DNA of 64,000 bases from Candidatus Iainarchaeum sp. (GCA_023129115.1 JAGMCR010000003.1:1-64000), one strand, 5' to 3'. Positions 8,592-18,539 are shown, counted from the stretch's first letter. Notes: generated from the letters alone by a model not told the origin. Made by a program: numbers and translations.

Positions 8592-9227
8592 TTACTTCGC
8601 CCTCAAGCGGAAGCCGCCGTCGCTGATTTCGTAGAAAAAGTCTTTTGCCGGAGTGGAGGTGCCCCGCATCTTGAGGATGCGCATGCCCTTCGCGGGGTCG
8701 AGGTGGATGACGCCGTCGCACAGCGAGCGGAAAGTGTTCTCTGCGTCGCTGTGGTAGGTCCCGAGGTCCAGCGTGAACAGGATGATTGACTGCTTGGCCT
8801 TTGTTATTGCGATTACTTGCTGCATGAAGCGCTCGATTTCCTCTTCGGCGCTGTAGAGCACGAGCGGCGTGAGCGAGTCGAACAGCACAATGGAGCCCTC
8901 CTCCAGGGCGTCCTCGATAAGGAAAGTGATTTTGCTCAGGTTGGCGAGCGAGTCGACCGCGGCCTTTCCGCCGCTGAGCCACGAGTAGCAGTCGATGAAC
9001 ACTGCCTCGAAATTGCTCTTGCCGCCGGACATTCCCGTCGTTATCTCGTCCGGCGTGTTGTTCGTCAGCACGACGACGCGCTTCACTTTTTCGGTGGTGC
9101 CCATCAGCGAAAGCGAGAAAGCTGTCTTGCCTGCGCCCGGCGCGCCCTGGACCAGCACGGCAGACGGCGAGGGCAAGCCTGGAACGATTTTGTTGAATTC
9201 CTTGAGTCCTGTCTTGAACGGGGGCAT
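8592..9227 (-). CDS. KaiC/RAD55-like ATPase
   Basis: TGLKEFNKIVPGLPSPSAVLVQGAPGAGKTAFSLSL. Confidence 0.8.
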   Translation of the reverse strand: MPPFKTGLKEFNKIVPGLPSPSAVLVQGAPGAGKTAFSLSLMGTTEKVKRVVVLTNNTPDEITTGMSGGKSNFEAVFIDCYSWLSGGKAAVDSLANLSKITFLIEDALEEGSIVLFDSLTPLVLYSAEEEIERFMQQVIAITKAKQSIILFTLDLGTYHSDAENTFRSLCDGVIHLDPAKGMRILKMRGTSTPAKDFFYEISDGGFRLRAK

Positions 9228-9261
9228 CCTGTATCACTCGCGGCGCTTTTCCGCCAACGCT

Positions 9262-9280
9262 TATACTTATATATTATATA
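9262..9280 (+). promoter_or_regulatory. TATA-rich promoter region for the pilus/adhesin operon, possibly leaderless
   Basis: ttatacttatatattatata just upstream of ATG 9296. Confidence 0.5.
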
Positions 9281-9295
9281 CCCTTTTATTGAGTC

Positions 9296-12037
9296 ATGCG
9301 CGGGCAGGCAGCCACAGAGTTCATTTTACTGCTGGCATTTATATTGCTTTTGATACTTCCCGCAGGGTATTACATATTCACCAACACAAGCGAGTCCACG
9401 CGCGTGCTCCAGGGAGACCTTGCGGTAAACACGCTCGCCAAGACAGCGGACTATGTCTATTACCAGTCGCCCGGCGCAAAACAGGTCGTGACCGTGTTCC
9501 TGCCGGGTGGGGTAGAATGGAGCGAGAGCTATATTGGCCACCCCACCGAGAGCGGCGGCGAAGAAATCAACCTCGCGCTCTACACCCAAACCGGGGAAAA
9601 GACGCACATCTTTGTTGGGACAGAGGGCGAGGTCCGCGGCACGTGGCCCGACAGCAACGGCAACTTCCGGTTCATGGTCAGGAAGACCGCGGCGGGATAC
9701 GTCATAATCGGGCCGTACGAGCAGACCTTCCTCCTCGAGCCGCAGTCCTACACCACCACAATGATTGCTGGGAGCGTTGACTCGTTCACACTCACCGCAA
9801 CCGAGCTGGACGGCTCGCCACGCACCCTGACGCTCACCCCCAACGGGGAAATCGCGGACTGGCTCTCCCTCGGGACAACCTCGCTCTACCTTGGCGCAGA
9901 CGCCCAGAACACCACCACCGTGACCATCACACTCCCAGTGAACACGAGCGCGGGCGTTTACACCGGCACCGTAGACGCGACCGATGGCGAGGTGGAGGAT
10001 GTCGTCTACATCACTGTTATTTCGCTGGGCCCGGTCACCCCGCCCGGCGGCATCCAGGGCGGGCTGCTTGTGGAAATAATAGAGCCGACCAACAGCACTT
10101 ACACAGAAATCCCTGTCGACCTCGAGTATACTGTGAACATGACCCCCAGCTGGTGCGGGTACTCGCTCGACGGCTCAGCCCTTACCACGGTATCCGGCAA
10201 CGTCAGCATGTTCCCCACCAACGGCCCCCACCACGTCAAAGTGCTGTGCGTCTCGTCGGACGGCAAGTCCGGGTGGGACGAGGAGTGGTTCACCACCGAC
10301 TTTGGGCTCGAGCCGTGGTGCTTCAACCTGACCATGCTCTGGGCATACAACAGCACTTACCATGACGTCATGGCTGAAATCAGCACGAGCAACAACGTAT
10401 ATGCCAACGAAATGCAGATAGTGGAGGACCAGCTCAGCTTCATTGACGTCACTTTCGAGTTCGCCATCAACCCTGATGCCGGGGGCTTTGTGATACACAA
10501 CATGTCGCAGGGGTGGGAGCACTACGAGTCAGACTCGCAGATAGACCCCATCCTGCAGTGGCAGATGAACAACGGGTGGGGCGCCACAGTATGCCAGCTG
10601 CCGGCGTACCAGAACCCTGGCCAGGAAGCGCTTGACATTTGCACGCTCTCGAAGGGCGAGGTGCCCGACACGCCGGGCGAAGTGCTGTTCCTAAGCACGA
10701 GGATATACTACCTGTCGCAAGCCTCGTCGGCACACGAGTCACACGTCGACTGGACTTACCTCACGGTCTGCTATGGCGAGGCAATCAAGAGGCTCACCAT
10801 AGAGTCGCCGCTGGATCCGGAGTACAACCAAAGCTGGGTCTGGTTCAACGTCAGCTCCAACGCGCTGATGGACTACGTGTGGTACTCGCTCGACGGCGCG
10901 GCCAACGTCACGATGCCTGGAGGACGGTATGCAACCTCTTCCAATGTGTCAGTGTCCCTCGGCCCGCACATGGTCACGTTCTACGCCAATGACTCGAACG
11001 GCAACATTCTCTCGAACTCGACCAGCTTCAACATCACTATTGCTGACACCACGCCGCCGGTCATAACAATAGTGTCGCCACTCAATGCGACATACACCAC
11101 GACCTGGGTGTGGATGAACATCACGCTCGACGAGAGCGGCAGCTGGGCGGGGTACTCGCTCGACGGCGCGGCCAACGTCACGATGTCAGGCAGCGGCACG
11201 GCATGGTACTACAACGCGAGCGGCTTGGCAGAAACGGGCCACAACGTCACGTTCTACGCCAATGACTCGTCAGGCAACATGGGCGCTTCAGCGACGCGCT
11301 GGTTCACTGTGGACACGACTGTATCTGCGTGCCCGTTCACCATTGACCTGTGGGAGCTGGGCGCGGACAAGCCGCAGCCAATTGAGTTCACCAGCGGGCT
11401 GAACACGACCGCGAATACGTTTGGAATCACCGGCGCGAGCGACGGCTGGGACTGGGCATGGAACGTGTACGACACCGGGAGCACATGCGTGTTCTTCAAC
11501 GGAGAGCAGTACGTGGACTCGACTGACCCGACTGCTGGCGAGGTAAACACCGGCGTGAACGCGGCGGATATGCAGCGTGTGAGTATCGGCGACAACACTG
11601 CGTACGGCGGCAACGTGTGCAACAACGATGGCCACGGCAGCGGGGCGTACGCCGTCGAGCTAAACGTGACGAGCGCCATGTACAGCGAAATAGCCAGCGG
11701 CGGGACCGCGACGCTGTACTTTGACTGGATTGTTGACGACAATGGCCTGGACAACAACGACGACGTTTGGGTCAAGGCACGGTTCGGGAACAGCACGACA
11801 ATGACGTACCTCGGCACGCAGGTCGGCGGCGGCAACGACGACGCGTACGCGGACATACTGTACGACCAGAACCCCAACGACCAGAGCGGCTCGGAAGCGA
11901 TTGACGTGTCGAGCCTGATTACCGCGGCCGGGGACTACTACGTAGAACTCGGCGGAAGGGTCAGGGACTGGGACAACAACGAGGGCGCGGACTTTGAGTT
12001 CGACAACGTGAACCTCAACATAACTTGCGCACCGTGA
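9296..12037 (+). CDS. Large class III-signal (pilin-like) surface protein with Ig-like repeats
   Basis: MRGQAATEFILLLAFILLLILPAGYY class III prepilin signal; repeats ..YSLDGAANVTM.., ..VTFYANDS.GN..; many NxS/T sequons. Confidence 0.8.
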   Translation: MRGQAATEFILLLAFILLLILPAGYYIFTNTSESTRVLQGDLAVNTLAKTADYVYYQSPGAKQVVTVFLPGGVEWSESYIGHPTESGGEEINLALYTQTGEKTHIFVGTEGEVRGTWPDSNGNFRFMVRKTAAGYVIIGPYEQTFLLEPQSYTTTMIAGSVDSFTLTATELDGSPRTLTLTPNGEIADWLSLGTTSLYLGADAQNTTTVTITLPVNTSAGVYTGTVDATDGEVEDVVYITVISLGPVTPPGGIQGGLLVEIIEPTNSTYTEIPVDLEYTVNMTPSWCGYSLDGSALTTVSGNVSMFPTNGPHHVKVLCVSSDGKSGWDEEWFTTDFGLEPWCFNLTMLWAYNSTYHDVMAEISTSNNVYANEMQIVEDQLSFIDVTFEFAINPDAGGFVIHNMSQGWEHYESDSQIDPILQWQMNNGWGATVCQLPAYQNPGQEALDICTLSKGEVPDTPGEVLFLSTRIYYLSQASSAHESHVDWTYLTVCYGEAIKRLTIESPLDPEYNQSWVWFNVSSNALMDYVWYSLDGAANVTMPGGRYATSSNVSVSLGPHMVTFYANDSNGNILSNSTSFNITIADTTPPVITIVSPLNATYTTTWVWMNITLDESGSWAGYSLDGAANVTMSGSGTAWYYNASGLAETGHNVTFYANDSSGNMGASATRWFTVDTTVSACPFTIDLWELGADKPQPIEFTSGLNTTANTFGITGASDGWDWAWNVYDTGSTCVFFNGEQYVDSTDPTAGEVNTGVNAADMQRVSIGDNTAYGGNVCNNDGHGSGAYAVELNVTSAMYSEIASGGTATLYFDWIVDDNGLDNNDDVWVKARFGNSTTMTYLGTQVGGGNDDAYADILYDQNPNDQSGSEAIDVSSLITAAGDYYVELGGRVRDWDNNEGADFEFDNVNLNITCAP

Positions 12038-12600
12038 TGAAAATGGACGAGCTTGACAAGAGCATTGTGGCCCTTGAGGAGACGAGGAAGAAGATGACTG
12101 TGAAGCAGCCTGGCTTGTGGAAGCCGCTGATTGTCATAGCAGTGGTATTGCTTGCCGTGGCAGCGCTCGTCGCGCTCTCTGTTATAGTGGTGGAGAGGAC
12201 AGGGATAACCCCCCCATTTGAAGTGCCGGCCATTGGGATGCCGGAGGTTGAACTGCCCGGCTTGGAAGCACCGACCGCAAGCCCGACGCCTTCTGCCGGC
12301 GCCTTCCCGCTCACTGGGTCGTACGTGTGCACTGTCGGCGGCAGGGAGTACCAGGTGTACGAGGAGTCGTACTTCTATCTGGACGGGGACAACCTGAGAG
12401 TGGTGTCGGACGGCAGGGAGACCACGGTCACACCGGCGGGCGACGAGTCCACTGAAAATATCGCGACGGACTTCTTCGTGTCCGCGCCCGGGGCGTCGTG
12501 CGTGGAGGACAGCGGGCCCGGGGGGATAATGGAGGATGCGTCAGAGACCGGCGTACTCTCGCTCGGCGGAACGGACTACGTCATCGAGGCATGGAAGTAG
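12037..12600 (+). CDS. Single-TM, mostly extracytoplasmic hypothetical protein in pilus operon
   Basis: N-terminal cytosolic segment, TM LIVIAVVLLAVAALVALSVIVV, Pro/Thr/Ser linker; TGATG overlap with upstream gene. Confidence 0.6.
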   Translation: MKMDELDKSIVALEETRKKMTVKQPGLWKPLIVIAVVLLAVAALVALSVIVVERTGITPPFEVPAIGMPEVELPGLEAPTASPTPSAGAFPLTGSYVCTVGGREYQVYEESYFYLDGDNLRVVSDGRETTVTPAGDESTENIATDFFVSAPGASCVEDSGPGGIMEDASETGVLSLGGTDYVIEAWK

Positions 12601-12604
12601 TGCG

Positions 12605-13015
12605 ATGAGGGGGCAAATCACTTTCGAGTTCATTGGGACGGTCGTGGTGGCGATGCTGATTTACGCCATATTCACCGCGTACATATTTGTCCAGTTTGGG
12701 GCCTTACTCCCGTGGCAGAACCAGAACTACGAGGCGAGGTTTTACGCAGAAAGGGTTGCGGGGGCAATTGACGCCGCTTACTTCGGGGGCGACGGCTATT
12801 ACTCGACTTTCGAGCTGCCGGAGAAGATACGGGGGAGAGAGTACAATGTTGAGTACGGGGGCGGCGTTGTAGAGGTGGACATTGTGGACCTGGGCGAGGT
12901 GGACAGCTACGGCATTGCGTATTCCATGGCGCCGGAAATTGGCGCGTTCGACGCGGGCAACGGGACAAACCACGTGACAAACTCCAACGGCACAGTGGGG
13001 GTGTGGGGGCAGTGA
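12605..13015 (+). CDS. Pilin-like protein with class III signal
   Basis: MRGQITFEFIGTVVVAMLIYAIFTAYIFVQF. Confidence 0.75.
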   Translation: MRGQITFEFIGTVVVAMLIYAIFTAYIFVQFGALLPWQNQNYEARFYAERVAGAIDAAYFGGDGYYSTFELPEKIRGREYNVEYGGGVVEVDIVDLGEVDSYGIAYSMAPEIGAFDAGNGTNHVTNSNGTVGVWGQ

Positions 13016-13443
13016 GGGGCCAGGTCTTCACCATTGACTTGTTCACCGCGTACACGGTCTTCATGATTGTGATGCTGGTGATAACACTTATGGCGCTTTG
13101 GGTCGGGAGTGCAATCCAGGCAAAGGAAAAAGTGGACTCCATGAGCCTCAGGGCGATTGCTGGCCTGGACTACCTGTGCTATGGCGACAACTTCACTGAA
13201 GAGCCGTACAAGCTGGAGAAAGGCCCTGTCGACTGGTTCTTTAGCCAGAGCAACGCAGAAGTGCGGGATACACTGCGGCCGGGATGGAACTATTCGCTGA
13301 AACTGAACATGCTAAACGGCACAACAATGCTATCCGCTGGGGGGGAGTTGGCAAAGGCTGACACAGTAGTGTCGTTCGAGCGGCTCGTGTACTACAACAA
13401 CACCCGCAGCAAGCTGTTGATGAGCATATGGGAGGAACGGTAG
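13012..13443 (+). CDS. Pilin-like protein
   Basis: GTG start, (M)RGQVFTIDLFTAYTVFMIVMLVITLMALWV; overlaps upstream stop. Confidence 0.7.
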   Translation: MRGQVFTIDLFTAYTVFMIVMLVITLMALWVGSAIQAKEKVDSMSLRAIAGLDYLCYGDNFTEEPYKLEKGPVDWFFSQSNAEVRDTLRPGWNYSLKLNMLNGTTMLSAGGELAKADTVVSFERLVYYNNTRSKLLMSIWEER

Positions 13444-13910
13444 TGGGGCGGACTTCGAGCGCAGGTAGGCGCCAGGGGCCCCGGGGGTTTTACATGAGCA
13501 TAGACATCTCGATAGCCGTGGCCATCACGTTCCTAATCCTTATGGTGCTCATGATTACTTTGGGGAACATCCCGCGCTCCGTCGTTGTGGAGGTGGGGAA
13601 CTACAAGGTGGGCGAAAGCGCGCTCTACCTAATGAAGCACGACGGCACGTTCAACGAAATGACCATGCACCTGGAGAACGGGAAGCAGGGCCGCGCGAAG
13701 GGAAAGGCGGTTTCGGCTATGGCCAATTACAATTTGGTCATGAAGTCACAGGTCACGCTTACTGTGTACAACAGCTCGCTCTCGCCCACTTATGCCGCCA
13801 CTGGCAAGAGGGGGGCAATCAAGGAAAAGGCGTACTCGATGAGCCTTGCCTTCAAGACGAACAGCAGTGCTAACCCGTTCGGGATAGCGACGATGGTGGT
13901 GGGGAAATGA
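13428..13910 (+). CDS. Pilin-like protein
   Basis: GFYMSIDISIAVAITFLILMVLMITLG hydrophobic N-terminus; syntenic with pilins (start uncertain, GTG 13443 possible). Confidence 0.65.
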   Translation: MGGTVVGRTSSAGRRQGPRGFYMSIDISIAVAITFLILMVLMITLGNIPRSVVVEVGNYKVGESALYLMKHDGTFNEMTMHLENGKQGRAKGKAVSAMANYNLVMKSQVTLTVYNSSLSPTYAATGKRGAIKEKAYSMSLAFKTNSSANPFGIATMVVGK

Positions 13911-14920
13911 GGAGGGGTTATGTTTTCTCGCTGCTGATTGCCCTCCTGCTTGGGTTCTTTATGCTGACCGCGCACTATTACTTGCTGGAGAGGCCGGAAC
14001 GGGACGTATACCCCCACTTCGTGGCAGCACGGGAAGTTGTTACCGGGAGCATCGCGGCTGACGTTGCAAGCGAGTTCCCGGCAGTAGAAAGAGGGGCGCA
14101 CACGATAATTACTGAAGAGTCGAGCGCGGGCGGGCTGGACACTGCGGTCGCGACGTGGGGCAGTTTTCTGGCGCTGTACGAGAGCGCGACGCTGCATAAC
14201 GCAAGCATTGACGCGACTAACTCGTCGTCGCTGGCGACGAAGCTGTGGCTGGCAGGCAGGGGAGTGGACTACGTGCGGGACGGCAGTTCGTTTACATTGG
14301 GCCACTCCGGGAGTTACTTGCTGGTGAACAACACCATGGGGGAAGTCAACTACTCGTCGTGCCCGCTTGACCTTGCTGGCAGCGTTGAGACAAGGATAAT
14401 AATTGACACGGCCGACACCGGGGCCAAGTACACGAGCCAGGGCACGAGTTACGTGTGCTTCGTTAACTTTACCGGCGGCGGCAGTGTGAACATAACGATT
14501 GACGCGCAGAACCAATTATCTATTGATTACTCCAGTGCGCCGAGCAACTACACACAGCGCATCGGGTTCGACGGGCCGGACAAGCTTTACGTTGTGTTCG
14601 ACAAGTACAATGTTTCGCTTGGCGCGAGCCCGGGGTGGAATGAGACGTTCGCCGGGACAAAAAAGTACGGCACGGCGGGCGGGATTAATTTCGTGGTGGC
14701 GGACACTGACAACGACACGAATTATGACTATGCGTTCGCGGACGTTGATGGCGATGGCGGGTTTGGCGGCGTGGACGACAGGTGGTATTTGAAGGAAGGC
14801 GTGGCCGGCCTGGGCGGGAAAGTGTTTTATATTCGCTTTGATTTAGCTGGTAATTGGCTGGTGCTGTACAACGCGCTTGGCGTGCGCTCCCTCAGCTCCT
14901 GGAGGGGGGTGGTGCTGTAA
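13907..14920 (+). CDS. Pilin-like/extracytoplasmic protein with N-terminal TM
   Basis: MRRGYVFSLLIALLLGFFMLTAHYYL then secreted domain with Asp-rich ADTDNDTNYDYAFADVDGDGGFGG. Confidence 0.65.
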   Translation: MRRGYVFSLLIALLLGFFMLTAHYYLLERPERDVYPHFVAAREVVTGSIAADVASEFPAVERGAHTIITEESSAGGLDTAVATWGSFLALYESATLHNASIDATNSSSLATKLWLAGRGVDYVRDGSSFTLGHSGSYLLVNNTMGEVNYSSCPLDLAGSVETRIIIDTADTGAKYTSQGTSYVCFVNFTGGGSVNITIDAQNQLSIDYSSAPSNYTQRIGFDGPDKLYVVFDKYNVSLGASPGWNETFAGTKKYGTAGGINFVVADTDNDTNYDYAFADVDGDGGFGGVDDRWYLKEGVAGLGGKVFYIRFDLAGNWLVLYNALGVRSLSSWRGVVL

Positions 14921-15132
14921 TGGAAAAAAGAATTGAAACGACGGCCGACGAGTTCCTCATGATGGTGAGGCGGGAAAAAAAGATGAGCCTTCCGGAGCTG
15001 CAGAAGGCCCTGGGCGTGAAGCGGCATCTGCTGGACGAGTGGATTGGGATGTTCGAGTCGCGCGGCATGATTGAGCTCATCTACCCCGCAAACCCGTTGA
15101 GCCCCCCGTACGTGGTGATAAAAAATGGCTAA
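14920..15132 (+). CDS. Small HTH-like protein (71 aa)
   Basis: SLPELQKALGVKRHLLDEWIGMFESRGMIELIY winged-HTH pattern; TAATG overlap. Confidence 0.55.
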   Translation: MEKRIETTADEFLMMVRREKKMSLPELQKALGVKRHLLDEWIGMFESRGMIELIYPANPLSPPYVVIKNG

Positions 15133-16573
15133 TGAAGCGCCTTTAAGGCAGTTCGACGACGCAACCGAGGCAATGGAAAAGAAGATTGCGAAGATGAAGG
15201 AAAAGGGCTATCTCCCGAAGTACCTCGACAAGCTCAAGGACAAGCGCGGCGAATTGGTGTACGCGCTGGAGCACGAGAACGAGGAGAAGGCGGCTGAGAT
15301 AATCGACCTAGCCATCTCGTTCGGCAAGGAAGTCAACAGGATGCGGGTGACGAAGCCCAAGAGGTTTGGCTTCCTGAGCAGGATTGTGCCCAAGCCCACG
15401 AAAAAGATTGTGTCCTCGCCGAAAAAAGAGAAGGAGGCTGTGACGAGGCAGGTCGTGGAGACCGCAAGTGTGTACGACGACGAATTCAGGAGCCTGGCCG
15501 AGGAGCTGGCCAAGAGGGAGGTCGAGCTCGAGGGCCTGAAGGGCGCGTACGCTTCACTGTCGGCCGAGATGGGCGAGATGCGGAGGAAGATGGAGGCCAA
15601 GCAGGCGAAGGACGTCAAGGAGCTGGCGGCGCAAATCAAGGAAGTGAAGGGCGGCATGGACTCTGTACACTCCACGATGAGCAAGGAGTTCGCGTCGAAC
15701 AAGGCGGCGTACCGGGACTTCGGGCTCGAGCTGGTCAGCGTCGCGATAAAGGTGTCCGAGCTCGAGGAATTGATTGAGCGCGGGGACACGGTCACTGAGA
15801 TGGACGTGCTGGAGCTGCACAATTCCGTGGCGCTGCTCGCGAGGAGGCTGATGCTGACAGAGGCGAAGCAGAAGAAGAACCGGCTCGCGCTCATCGAGAA
15901 AATGAAGACGAACCAAAAAAAGATACTCAAGGCGCTGCAGGGCAAGGCGGACACCCAGAAAGTGGTGAAGGCCATTAAGCAGTACGTGAGCGAGCTGAGG
16001 CACGAGCTGGACGAGCAAGACTCAAAGATTGCGGCCGAGATGCACGTCGAGATTAAGAGCTCTTACTACACGCTGGGCCAGAAGCTCAAGAAGATAGAGG
16101 CGGACATCGGGAAGGCGAAGAGCAAGAAGGACCTTGAGGCTGTGCAGAAGAAAGTGGCGGGGCTGACGAGGCACATTGAGGACGTGCGGGAGGGGGAGCT
16201 GAGCCTCGAGCGCGAGATGGAGCAGCAGCACCTGAGCGACCGCGCGCTCATGCAGCGGATTGACTCGATTTCGGACCGCGTGAGGAAGGGCGGGGAGATG
16301 GGCCAGCTCGCGATAGCGGACCTCTACCGGAGCATCGAGGCGCTGGAGCTCCAGATAAGGATTAGCAGTGGCGACGCCAGGAAAGTCAAGACCATGGTGA
16401 AGTCGCTCGGGTCGATAAAGAAGGACTTGTCGAAGATTGAGGAAGAGGCGGGGGGGACTTATCCAGCGAAGAAGAGGGTTGTGAAAAAGGGAAAGAAAAA
16501 AGCTGTGAAGAAGACTAAGAAGAAGAAAAAGGCGGCGAAGAAGAAAAAATTGTTTGGGCTGCTTGGTGGGTGA
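15125..16573 (+). CDS. Long coiled-coil protein with poly-lysine C-terminal tail
   Basis: Heptad-rich sequence; C-terminus KKRVVKKGKKKAVKKTKKKKKAAKKKKLFGLLGG. Confidence 0.7.
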   Translation: MANEAPLRQFDDATEAMEKKIAKMKEKGYLPKYLDKLKDKRGELVYALEHENEEKAAEIIDLAISFGKEVNRMRVTKPKRFGFLSRIVPKPTKKIVSSPKKEKEAVTRQVVETASVYDDEFRSLAEELAKREVELEGLKGAYASLSAEMGEMRRKMEAKQAKDVKELAAQIKEVKGGMDSVHSTMSKEFASNKAAYRDFGLELVSVAIKVSELEELIERGDTVTEMDVLELHNSVALLARRLMLTEAKQKKNRLALIEKMKTNQKKILKALQGKADTQKVVKAIKQYVSELRHELDEQDSKIAAEMHVEIKSSYYTLGQKLKKIEADIGKAKSKKDLEAVQKKVAGLTRHIEDVREGELSLEREMEQQHLSDRALMQRIDSISDRVRKGGEMGQLAIADLYRSIEALELQIRISSGDARKVKTMVKSLGSIKKDLSKIEEEAGGTYPAKKRVVKKGKKKAVKKTKKKKKAAKKKKLFGLLGG

Positions 16574-16846
16574 ATGAAGGAGCTTGCGTACGGCGACACT
16601 GAAAGGGTCGCGGAGGTGAGGGCCTGGCTGAAGCAGGGCATGAAGGTGTCCGAGGTAAAGGCAAAGCTGGAGTCGCTGGGGTACAACGACTACCACGCCG
16701 CGTTCCTGCTGGAGGAGGCTACGGGCAAGAGCTATGTGCCCGCGAAGCCCATAGTCATAATCGACACCACGAGGATTAAGTTCATGCTTATGGCGGCTGC
16801 TGTTGCAGTCCTCGTGTTTATTGGCTGGTGGTACCTAGGGGTGTGA
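16574..16846 (+). CDS. Small C-tail-anchored membrane protein in pilus operon
   Basis: Soluble N-terminus, C-terminal TM FMLMAAAVAVLVFIGWWYLGV. Confidence 0.6.
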   Translation: MKELAYGDTERVAEVRAWLKQGMKVSEVKAKLESLGYNDYHAAFLLEEATGKSYVPAKPIVIIDTTRIKFMLMAAAVAVLVFIGWWYLGV

Positions 16847-16850
16847 GTAA

Positions 16851-18539
16851 ATGGTGACTGTTGACGAGCTGAAAACTGCGCTTGACGAGCTCGAGAAGAG
16901 CAAGAAAAGCATAAAGGGGAGGAAGAAGCCGGCCGCGAAGGAAAAGCCGCTCAAGGACGTGAAGGTGCCGGCAAAGCTCAAGGCCGCGAAGGCACTGGAC
17001 ATGCCGGGCAGCGAGATTTACGTCGCGGCGCACTACGACGGGAAGCTCTTGAACGAGTACTCCATCACGCGCGAAAAGATTCCCGTGAACATCAAAATCG
17101 TTCGGCCAACAATTGGCTACAACCCGATTTACGACATTTACTTGCCCGACATCGGCGAGGGGACGTGGATTGTGCTCGACAAAATCCGCTCGCAGATAAC
17201 CACGGAAGTCGGCGTGCGGGGCCAGGAAGTGCTTGACGTAAAGCTCCAGAAGAAGGTCGAGAAGAGGTTCAGGGACAGCGCGATAGAGAAGCTGAAGCAC
17301 TACATGCCCGGGATTGACGAGGAGACCATCACGGTGCTGAGCGAGTACTTAATCAACGACATGCTTGGGCTGGGGAAGATAGAGCTGTTGCTCGCCGACG
17401 ACGGCCTGGAAGAAATCGTGATTAACTCGTCGAGGGAGCCGATTTGGGTCTACCACAAGATGCACGGCTGGCTCAAGACGAACCTCAAGATTAAGAGCGA
17501 CGAGCAGACGGCTGACTACGCCAACTCAATTGGACGAAGGGCGGAGCGGCAAATCAACACGCTGAACCCGCTCATGGACGCGCACCTCCCGACCGGGGAG
17601 CGTGTCAACGCAACGCTGCTCCCGATTTCGACGGACGGGAACACCATCACCATCCGGAAGTTCTCGCGCGAGCCGTGGACCATTGTCGACTTTATAAACA
17701 ACAAGACTTTGGACGCTACAATCGGGGCGCTGCTTTGGACCGCAATACATTACGAGCTCAACGTTATTGTCGCGGGCGGGACAGCGAGCGGAAAGACGTC
17801 GCTGCTCAACTCGCTGACGCCGTTCCTGCCGCCGAACCACCGCATCGTGTCGATTGAGGACACGCGCGAGCTTCGGCTGCCGAGCTATTTGCAGTGGGTG
17901 CCGATGCTGACGCGCCAGCCGAACCCGGAGGGGAAAGGGGGCGTGACCATGCTTAACCTGATGGTAAACTCCCTGCGCATGAGGCCCGACCGCGTGATTG
18001 TGGGCGAGATTAGGAGGCACGAGGAGGCAGAGGTATTGTTCGAGGCCATGCACACCGGGCACTCGGTGTACTCGACGCTCCACGCCAACACTGCTGACGA
18101 GGTCAGGCGCCGGCTTGTGACTCCGCCGCTGAGCATTCCAGAGACCTTGCTTGAGTCGCTGCACCTGGTGAGCGTGCAGTTCAGGCACCGGAAGAAGGGC
18201 ATCCGCAGGGTGCTCCAGATTGCGGAGGTCCTGCCGAGCGCCGAGGGCACTGTGTCGTTCAGGGACATTTACAAGTGGCGCGCGGGCGCGGACACCTTCG
18301 GCAGGGTCAAGGACTCGGTGCGCGTGATTCCTGAGATACAGCTGTTCACTGGCATGAGCCTTAGGGAGATTAACGACGAGCTGAAGCAGAAGGAGGAAAT
18401 ACTGAACTGGCTCGTCAAGCAGAAGGTCGCCACAACTGAAGAGATTGGCAGGGTAATAAGCGAGTACTACACCAGCGAGGAAGTTGTCGTGGAGGCCATG
18501 CGGAAGAACAAGTCCCCGAAAGAGCTGATAAGCAAATGA
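16851..18539 (+). CDS. Type II/IV secretion system (pilus/archaellum-type) ATPase
   Basis: Walker A IVAGGTASGKTSLLNSL; SIEDTRELRLP; Walker B MRPDRVIVGEIRRHEEAEVLFEAMHTGHSVYSTLHANTADEV. Confidence 0.95.
   Translation: MVTVDELKTALDELEKSKKSIKGRKKPAAKEKPLKDVKVPAKLKAAKALDMPGSEIYVAAHYDGKLLNEYSITREKIPVNIKIVRPTIGYNPIYDIYLPDIGEGTWIVLDKIRSQITTEVGVRGQEVLDVKLQKKVEKRFRDSAIEKLKHYMPGIDEETITVLSEYLINDMLGLGKIELLLADDGLEEIVINSSREPIWVYHKMHGWLKTNLKIKSDEQTADYANSIGRRAERQINTLNPLMDAHLPTGERVNATLLPISTDGNTITIRKFSREPWTIVDFINNKTLDATIGALLWTAIHYELNVIVAGGTASGKTSLLNSLTPFLPPNHRIVSIEDTRELRLPSYLQWVPMLTRQPNPEGKGGVTMLNLMVNSLRMRPDRVIVGEIRRHEEAEVLFEAMHTGHSVYSTLHANTADEVRRRLVTPPLSIPETLLESLHLVSVQFRHRKKGIRRVLQIAEVLPSAEGTVSFRDIYKWRAGADTFGRVKDSVRVIPEIQLFTGMSLREINDELKQKEEILNWLVKQKVATTEEIGRVISEYYTSEEVVVEAMRKNKSPKELISK

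Noticed and set aside
4198-9227. Circadian clock system (KaiABC)
   Set aside because: KaiC-like proteins here are single-domain RAD55/FlaH-type; no KaiA or KaiB seen, so 'KaiC-like' is only a fold label.
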